This document shows positions 31,797-35,544 of a stretch of DNA of 35,544 nt, piece by piece. This DNA comes from Bacillota bacterium. Its GTDB lineage: Bacteria > Bacillota > Clostridia > Peptostreptococcales > Anaerovoracaceae. The stretch's first letter is position 1; every line of letters begins with the position of its first letter. The DNA is taken from the NCBI GenBank assembly GCA_016283945.1, contig JAEENW010000011.1, forward strand, positions 1 to 35,544. Reading direction: 5' to 3'. A model generated the notes under the pieces. That model saw nothing but the letters and a program-made list of their open reading frames with translations, was not told where the DNA came from and ran no database searches. Made by a program: the position numbers and the translations under genes.

Positions 31797-32117
31797 ATGT
31801 CAGTGAAAAATCTTGACCGACACAACCGCTGGAGAAACAAAACTGTGGCTTTCCGGGTGTCCCCGGATGAGGACAGGGAAATTGAAACCGCTGTGCGGCT
31901 CTCCGGCCTTACCAAACAGGACTACATCACCCGACGGCTGCTGTGCCGGGATGTGGTGGTACAGGGCAACCCCAGGGTGTATAAGGCCCTGCGGAACGAG
32001 CTGGCCGCCGTTCTGGAAGAACTGGAGCGTATCGAGGCCGGGAATGGCGTGGATGGGGAGTTGCTGGACACCATCCGGCTGATCGCCGCCATCATGGACG
32101 GCATGAGGGAGGATTGA
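31797..32117 (+). CDS. MobC-like ribbon-helix-helix relaxosome protein
   Basis: 106 residues. The N-terminal NKTVAFRVSPDEDREIETAV and GLTKQDYITRRLL give the ribbon-helix-helix pattern of MobC-type relaxosome accessory proteins, followed by a helical tail (about 60-106). It probably binds the transfer origin and helps the relaxase open it. It lies 3 bases past the integrase stop and 3 bases before the helicase gene, all one operon. Alternative: a repressor of the same fold. Confidence 0.82.
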   Translation: MSVKNLDRHNRWRNKTVAFRVSPDEDREIETAVRLSGLTKQDYITRRLLCRDVVVQGNPRVYKALRNELAAVLEELERIEAGNGVDGELLDTIRLIAAIMDGMRED

Positions 32118-32120
32118 TAG

Positions 32121-33275
32121 ATGGATAGATTGCAAGAGAAAACGACTGCCCCATATCCGCCTGTTGGCGCAGACGGGGGACAGTCGCTCTCACAAAAACC
32201 TAACCAAAGTATAGCAGAGGGCGTGACAGAACACAAGCCCCCGGAAAGAGATTTGGAGGAAATCCTGCGGCAGATAAGCCGGGTCAATGACCCGGCCTAT
32301 CTGCCTACCGTGTCTATGAATGACCTCTACGAACAGGTGTACCCCGGCAGACCTCCTGTGGTAGACGGTCTGCTCTATGCGGGGACATATCTCTTTGTGG
32401 GCGCTCCCAAGGTGGGCAAGTCCTTTCTCATGGCCCAGCTTGCCTATCATGTGAGTATGGGCCTTTCCCTGTGGGGGTATGAGGTGCGCCAGGGGACAGT
32501 CCTCTATCTGGCCCTGGAGGACAACCACCGTCGCTTACAGGAGCGGTTGTACCGGATGTTTGGAGTAGAGAGTACCGGAAACCTGTTCTTTGCCATCGGA
32601 GCTAAGCAGCTCGGCGGTGGCCTGGAGGAGCAGCTAAAGGGCTTTGTCCGGGAACACACGGACACCCGGCTTATTATCATCGACACCCTGCAAAAAATCC
32701 GGGAGGCCGGGGCAGAGAAGTACAGCTATGCCAACGACTATGAGGTAATCACCAAACTGAAACGGTTTGCCGATATAAGCGGGGTTTGCCTCCTGGTTGT
32801 ACATCACACCCGCAAGCAGCAGGCCGATGATAAGTTTGATATGATCTCCGGCACCAACGGCTTATTGGGTGCGGCAGACGGGGCCTTTCTGCTCCAAAAG
32901 GAGCGGCGGGCAGACAACGCCGCCACCCTGGACATTTCTGGGCGGGATCAGCAAGACCAGCGCCTCTACCTCAAGCGGGACGAGGAACGGCTTGTGTGGG
33001 AGCTGGAGCGGCGGGAAACGGAGCTGCGGCAGGAGCCGCCTGACCCGGTGTTGGAGGCTGTTGCCGCCCTGGTAACGGCGGAACGGCCAGAGTGGAGAGG
33101 GACGGCCACGGAACTTGTCGCCGCCCTGGGGCTGGATATGAAACCCAATGCCCTGGCTATGCGGCTGAATGTCCGGGCGTGGCGGCTGTCCTATGAGTAC
33201 CACATCCACTATGAAAGCGCCCGAACCCATGCCGGGCGGAGTATCAAGCTCACGTTGGAGGAACCCCAGGCGTGA
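32121..33275 (+). CDS. RepA-like hexameric helicase / AAA ATPase
   Basis: 384 residues. A RecA-fold ATPase of the RepA/AAA_25 type: Walker A GAPKVGKS near residue 95, LYLALEDNHRRLQERL, Walker B LIIIDTLQKI, the sensor LLVVHHTRKQ, and a SGTNGLLGAADG loop. A C-terminal winged-helix-like part follows (EWRGTATELVAAL). Such helicases unwind iteron-type origins in plasmids such as RSF1010 and in gut mobilizable elements. Its stop codon lies inside the first 9-bp iteron of the downstream origin region. Together with the relaxase it suggests the excised element can replicate. Confidence 0.88.
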   Translation: MDRLQEKTTAPYPPVGADGGQSLSQKPNQSIAEGVTEHKPPERDLEEILRQISRVNDPAYLPTVSMNDLYEQVYPGRPPVVDGLLYAGTYLFVGAPKVGKSFLMAQLAYHVSMGLSLWGYEVRQGTVLYLALEDNHRRLQERLYRMFGVESTGNLFFAIGAKQLGGGLEEQLKGFVREHTDTRLIIIDTLQKIREAGAEKYSYANDYEVITKLKRFADISGVCLLVVHHTRKQQADDKFDMISGTNGLLGAADGAFLLQKERRADNAATLDISGRDQQDQRLYLKRDEERLVWELERRETELRQEPPDPVLEAVAALVTAERPEWRGTATELVAALGLDMKPNALAMRLNVRAWRLSYEYHIHYESARTHAGRSIKLTLEEPQA

Positions 33276-33354
33276 CGACCGTGACAGCTGTGACAGCTTT
33301 TCGGAGTGCGGAGGCGGTGTGTAAAACATCGTCACGGTCGTCACGGCTGTCACG
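33271..33354. repeat. Six 9-bp iterons, three direct and three inverted
   Basis: Left block: CGTGACGAC, CGTGACAGC, TGTGACAGC (33271-33297). Right block on the opposite strand: CGTGACAGC, CGTGACGAC, CGTGACGAT (33354-33328). A 30-base spacer separates them. The outer 15 bases of the left block and 33331-33345 are perfect inverted copies. The block starts at the helicase stop codon. Likely an initiator or helicase-loading site. Confidence 0.85.
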
Positions 33355-33721
33355 GGGAGCGGGGGCGAAAGTCAAGGGGGGCATACCTGCGGGTGGAGAT
33401 TGCCGCAAGTCAATACAACCCGTACCCCTTGACTTTCGGCCCACGGAAAACACTTGCCGGGCGGTGGAAAGGCCCCTGGCCTTTCCACCCTGCCCAACGG
33501 CGAGTGACAAAGTTTAGGCGGGGTGCAGGGTGCCCTTTTCAAAGGGCGGCCCTGCTGGGGGAGGCAACCGCAGTTGCCGGGGGCAAAGCCCCCACACCAC
33601 CCCGTAGGGCGCAAATGCGCTTTTGATGGCCGTCAGGCTGTCAAAAGTGCTTTTGCGTTACTTTCGCAGAAAGTAACAAAGGCTCGCCGCTTGCGCGGCG
33701 GAAAAGGGAGGAGGGATTGAT
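33355..33721. other. Origin-like region, dense in hairpins (candidate oriT/ori)
   Basis: No gene is supported here. Perfect or near-perfect inverted repeats: 33366-33379 with 33425-33438 (14 bp); GGTGGAAAGGCC/GGCCTTTCCACC (33463-33489); GCAGGG-GCCCTTT/AAAGGGC-CCCTGC (33525-33555); GGCAAC/GTTGCC (33563-33578); GGGGGC/GCCCCC (33579-33593); GCGCTTTTGA/TCAAAAGTGC (33617-33650); GTTACTTTC/GAAAGTAAC (33657-33677); CGCCGC/GCGGCG (33685-33700). The last three lie just before the relaxase start and are the best oriT candidates. The nick site was not recognised. Confidence 0.6.
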
Positions 33722-34909
33722 TTGAAAAGGACAATCAGCGCCATGGTGGGCCAAGGATCGGTGAACCATAACAGTAGAAAATTCCACGCCAAGAACACTG
33801 ACCCGGAACGCTCCCACTTGAATATAACCTACTGCCAGGAGAATATCAAGGCGGTGTACCATGAACTCTTTGACGAGGCTCTGGAACGGTACAACGCTAA
33901 ACAAACCAGGGCCGACAGAAGGATAGAGGATTACTATGAGAAGATCCGCTCCGGCAAGCAGGAAAAGCCGTTCCATGAAATCATCCTGCAAGTGGGCAAT
34001 CGAGATGATATGAGCGCCGACAGCGAGGAGGGACAGCTTGCGGCAGCGGTTTTGGACGAGTACATGAAGGGCTTTCAAGAGCGCAACCCCCAACTCCGGG
34101 TGTTCTCTGCCCACCTCCACATGGACGAGGCTACGCCCCATCTGCACATTGACTTTGTACCATTCACCACCGGGAGCAAGCGAGGGCTGGACACGAGGGT
34201 ATCTTTGAAACAGGCGTTAGCGGCCCAGGGTTTCCAGGGCGGCACCAGAGGGGACACAGAGTGGAGCCAGTGGGTGCGCTCGGAAAAGGAGCAGCTTTCC
34301 CTGGTCATGGAGCGCCACGGGATTGAGTGGGAGGACAAAGGCACCCACGACAAGCACTTGTCTGTGCTGGACTACAAGAAAGAGCAGCGGGCAAAGGAGA
34401 TCGCCGTTCTGGAGACGGTCAAGGCGGAGAAAGAAAACCAGGTGGAGAGCCAGGAACGGCGGCTCAAAGAACTTGCCCCGGCGGTGAAAAATATGGAGCG
34501 GTTGGCAGCGGATTTCTCCGCCAATCCGGAGGAGATTTTGCCGGAGCCGGGAACGCTGGAAACAGGCCGGGCCTACCGAGAGAAAAAGGCAAAGCCCCTG
34601 CTGGCCCAAATCGTCAAGGTGCTGCGCTCCCTGTATCTGGCCTATGTGGAGCTGCGGGGGAAATTTGAGCGTCTGCAAGGGGACTATGGCCGGGTGAGGG
34701 AGAGCAACATCCGCCTGTCTGATCGATTGCAGGAGGTCAAGTTGGAAAACAAGGCCATGCGGCAAGTCTCCGCTGACTATGAGCGGGTCAAAAGGGCCTT
34801 TGGCCCAGAACAAGTGGACAGAATATTAGAGGCAGCTTACCAGCAGGAACATGCCGAAAAGGAACGGAAACGGGCCGCAAAGTCAAAAATTCGGATAGAC
34901 GCACGATAA
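33722..34909 (+). CDS. MOBV-family relaxase (Mob/Pre)
   Basis: 395 residues. The N-terminal VNHNSRKF carries His16 at the position of the nucleophilic His22 of pMV158 MobM (H-N-x-R). RSHLNI follows, and the metal-binding HUH motif is HLHMDEATPHLHIDF (131-145, His133, Glu136, His140, His142 region). The second half (about 215-390) is long coiled coil, rich in Lys/Glu/Arg. It nicks oriT and pilots the strand during mobilisation by a helper conjugation system. The start is TTG 33722, six bases after GGAGGAGGG; the M8 alternative would lose family-conserved residues. No type IV secretion genes are in view. Confidence 0.92.
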   Translation: MKRTISAMVGQGSVNHNSRKFHAKNTDPERSHLNITYCQENIKAVYHELFDEALERYNAKQTRADRRIEDYYEKIRSGKQEKPFHEIILQVGNRDDMSADSEEGQLAAAVLDEYMKGFQERNPQLRVFSAHLHMDEATPHLHIDFVPFTTGSKRGLDTRVSLKQALAAQGFQGGTRGDTEWSQWVRSEKEQLSLVMERHGIEWEDKGTHDKHLSVLDYKKEQRAKEIAVLETVKAEKENQVESQERRLKELAPAVKNMERLAADFSANPEEILPEPGTLETGRAYREKKAKPLLAQIVKVLRSLYLAYVELRGKFERLQGDYGRVRESNIRLSDRLQEVKLENKAMRQVSADYERVKRAFGPEQVDRILEAAYQQEHAEKERKRAAKSKIRIDAR

Positions 34910-34919
34910 TCACCAAAAC

Positions 34920-34955
34920 CGGAGGGTATTCCAGTGAATACCCTCCGATTTTATT
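34920..34955 (+). terminator. Terminator after the relaxase gene
   Basis: CGGAGGGTATTC (34920-34931), loop CAGT, GAATACCCTCCG (34936-34947): perfect 12-bp stem, then ATTTTATTT. Confidence 0.93.
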
Positions 34956-34978
34956 TGTGGAATCGGTAAAATGATTTC

Positions 34979-35007
34979 TTGTTTTTTAGAGCGTACTATG
35001 ATATACT
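34979..35007 (+). promoter_or_regulatory. Extended -10 promoter of the tet gene
   Basis: TTGTTT (34979-34984), 17-base spacer ending TGA, TATACT (35002-35007), i.e. an extended -10 (TGn). It drives the attenuation leader and tet(W)-like gene. Confidence 0.75.
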
Positions 35008-35039
35008 GCTATTATCCTGATTTGAGGAGTCTATCAAAT

Positions 35040-35063
35040 ATGCGGCAAGGTATTCTTAAATAA
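35040..35063 (+). CDS. Mini leader peptide 1 of the tet gene (MRQGILK)
   Basis: ATG to TAA encoding seven residues. An identical peptide occurs at the same place in the tet(M) leader of Tn916 as I recall it. Its coding bases (AAGGTATTCTTAAA) can pair with TTTTAAGAATACTTT near 35123-35137, so ribosome position here could switch leader folding. GAGGAG lies about 12 bases upstream (35024-35029). Confidence 0.6.
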   Translation: MRQGILK

Positions 35064-35090
35064 AATTTGATAATGGGCGCAAAAATGATT

Positions 35091-35116
35091 GCCCCTTGCA
35101 GGGGCTTGGTTTTTGT
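35091..35116 (+). terminator. Leader hairpin 1 of the tet gene
   Basis: GCCCC TTGCA GGGGC (35091-35105) followed by TTGGTTTTTG: a short attenuator-like hairpin within the tet leader. Confidence 0.6.
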
Positions 35117-35186
35117 ACCCAATTTTAAGAATACTTTTGCCTTTTTAGTAAATATCGTGACGGACCGCGGCTTATGTAAGTCGTGT

Positions 35187-35225
35187 ATGTTTCTGTGTGT
35201 CCGAAGTCATGATCCCCAGCGGTAA
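35187..35225 (+). CDS. Leader peptide 2 of the tet gene (12 residues)
   Basis: MFLCVRSHDPQR, ending at TAA 35223. It overlaps the left arm of the terminator hairpin at 35212-35222. The arrangement equals the orf12 leader peptide of tet(M) on Tn916: slowed ribosomes keep the terminator from forming and let transcription reach the resistance gene. Confidence 0.65.
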   Translation: MFLCVRSHDPQR

Positions 35226-35249
35226 AAGTATTAGCCGCTGGGGATTTTT
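35212..35249 (+). terminator. Attenuator terminator before the tet gene
   Basis: ATCCCCAGCGG (35212-35222) pairs with CCGCTGGGGAT (35235-35245), then TTTTT. The left arm is the end of leader peptide 2. Confidence 0.88.
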
Positions 35250-35281
35250 GCGCCCATTCGGGCCTTGTATGGAGGATAGAC

Positions 35282-35544
35282 ATGAACATTATCAATATCG
35301 GGATTCTTGCCCATGTAGACGCTGGAAAGACGACCTTGACGGAGAGTCTGCTATATGCCAGTGGAGCCATTTCAGAACCAGGGAGCGTCGAAAAAGGGAC
35401 AACGAGGACGGACACCTTGTTTTTGGAGCGGCAGCGTGGGATTACCATTCAAGCGGCAGTCACTTCCTTCCAGTGGCACAGATGTAAAGTTAACATTGTG
35501 GATACGCCCGGCCACATGGATTTTTTGGCGGAGGTGTACCGCTC
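35282..35544 (+). CDS. tet(W): Tetracycline resistance ribosomal protection protein, tet(W)-like (3' end outside window)
   Basis: The first 87 codons are present. The protein is an EF-G-like GTPase that releases tetracycline from the ribosome. P-loop AHVDAGKT is at residues 10-17, and switch II DTPGHMDF follows. Compared with Tet(W) as I recall it, only residue 2 (Asn for Lys) and one Met-to-Leu in GTTRTDTLFLE differ, whereas Tet(M), Tet(O) and Tet(32) have Y-TSGAI and LERQRGITIQT in this stretch. A mosaic gene (for example O/W type) cannot be excluded because the rest is outside. GGAGG at 35271-35275 precedes the ATG. Expression is probably induced through the attenuation leader. Confidence 0.92.
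   Translation, partial: MNIINIGILAHVDAGKTTLTESLLYASGAISEPGSVEKGTTRTDTLFLERQRGITIQAAVTSFQWHRCKVNIVDTPGHMDFLAEVYR

Noticed and set aside
33272..33517. 81-codon frame beginning VTTVTAVTAF downstream of the helicase
   Set aside because: The Thr/Val run is only the translation of the 9-bp iterons; the rest crosses several hairpins and has no ribosome site.

Overview
The window looks like chromosome from a GC-rich, anaerobic, low-motility-signature Bacillota (Clostridia-like) gut bacterium. The grounds are a str-operon end (fusA-tuf), a CIRCE-controlled groESL, a small 2[4Fe-4S] ferredoxin, strong AGGAGG ribosome sites, a DUF6514-like protein and, at the right edge, a gut-type mobile element carrying a tet(W)-like gene. 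The genus cannot be fixed from the sequence alone. No rRNA, tRNA, CRISPR array or insertion sequence was seen.

Layout. 1-1954: 3' part of fusA, then tuf and its terminator. 2011-3342 (minus): AbgA-like amidohydrolase. 3494-6390 (plus): a promoter followed by two tandem hypB paralogues and a CcdA-thioredoxin fusion. 6387-9248 (minus): compact tsaE-tsaB-rimI-tsaD operon for the t6A tRNA modification and ribosomal protein acetylation. 9272-14468 (minus): two paralogous MFS carriers, acyl carrier protein, an ABC-F ATPase and a ferredoxin. 14527-19407 (plus): three closely spaced genes encoding a P-loop protein with an Asp23/Gls24-like tail, a membrane/Rossmann/RyR-domain protein, and a tandem-TIR/Sel1/TPR protein. 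19447-21534: groES-groEL with sigma-70 promoter and CIRCE. 21591-23038: MATE exporter with an operator-like palindrome. 23133-25980 (minus): DUF6514-like protein, YjbQ, an amidohydrolase and a FrlD-like kinase. 26204-29613 (plus): VanY-type lipoprotein, guaB and a glutaminase-less guaA. 29614-35544: left part of an integrative mobilizable element abutting guaA, with XRE repressor, excisionase, tyrosine integrase, MobC-like protein, RepA-like helicase, an origin region dense in repeats, a MOBV relaxase, and tet(W)-like with its attenuation leader. The window ends inside that gene.

How the parts work together. The left half is mostly housekeeping: translation, tRNA modification, fatty-acid carrier, chaperonin, purine synthesis. 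Two places stand out. The TIR/RyR/P-loop cassette has the domain content of a nucleotide-signal immune or stress system: TIR domains that could consume NAD or make a nucleotide signal, a RyR domain plus Rossmann fold on a membrane anchor that could sense or execute, and a P-loop regulator. Its immune role is inference. The mobile element shows a coherent control logic: a repressor/operator switch between divergent XRE and xis-int genes, a helicase with a 3+3 inverted iteron array at its stop codon, hairpins typical of a transfer origin before the relaxase, and a translation-sensing leader before the resistance gene. Arg codon use also changes there (CGG common in the element; AGA/AGG/CGC in the chromosome), which supports transfer.
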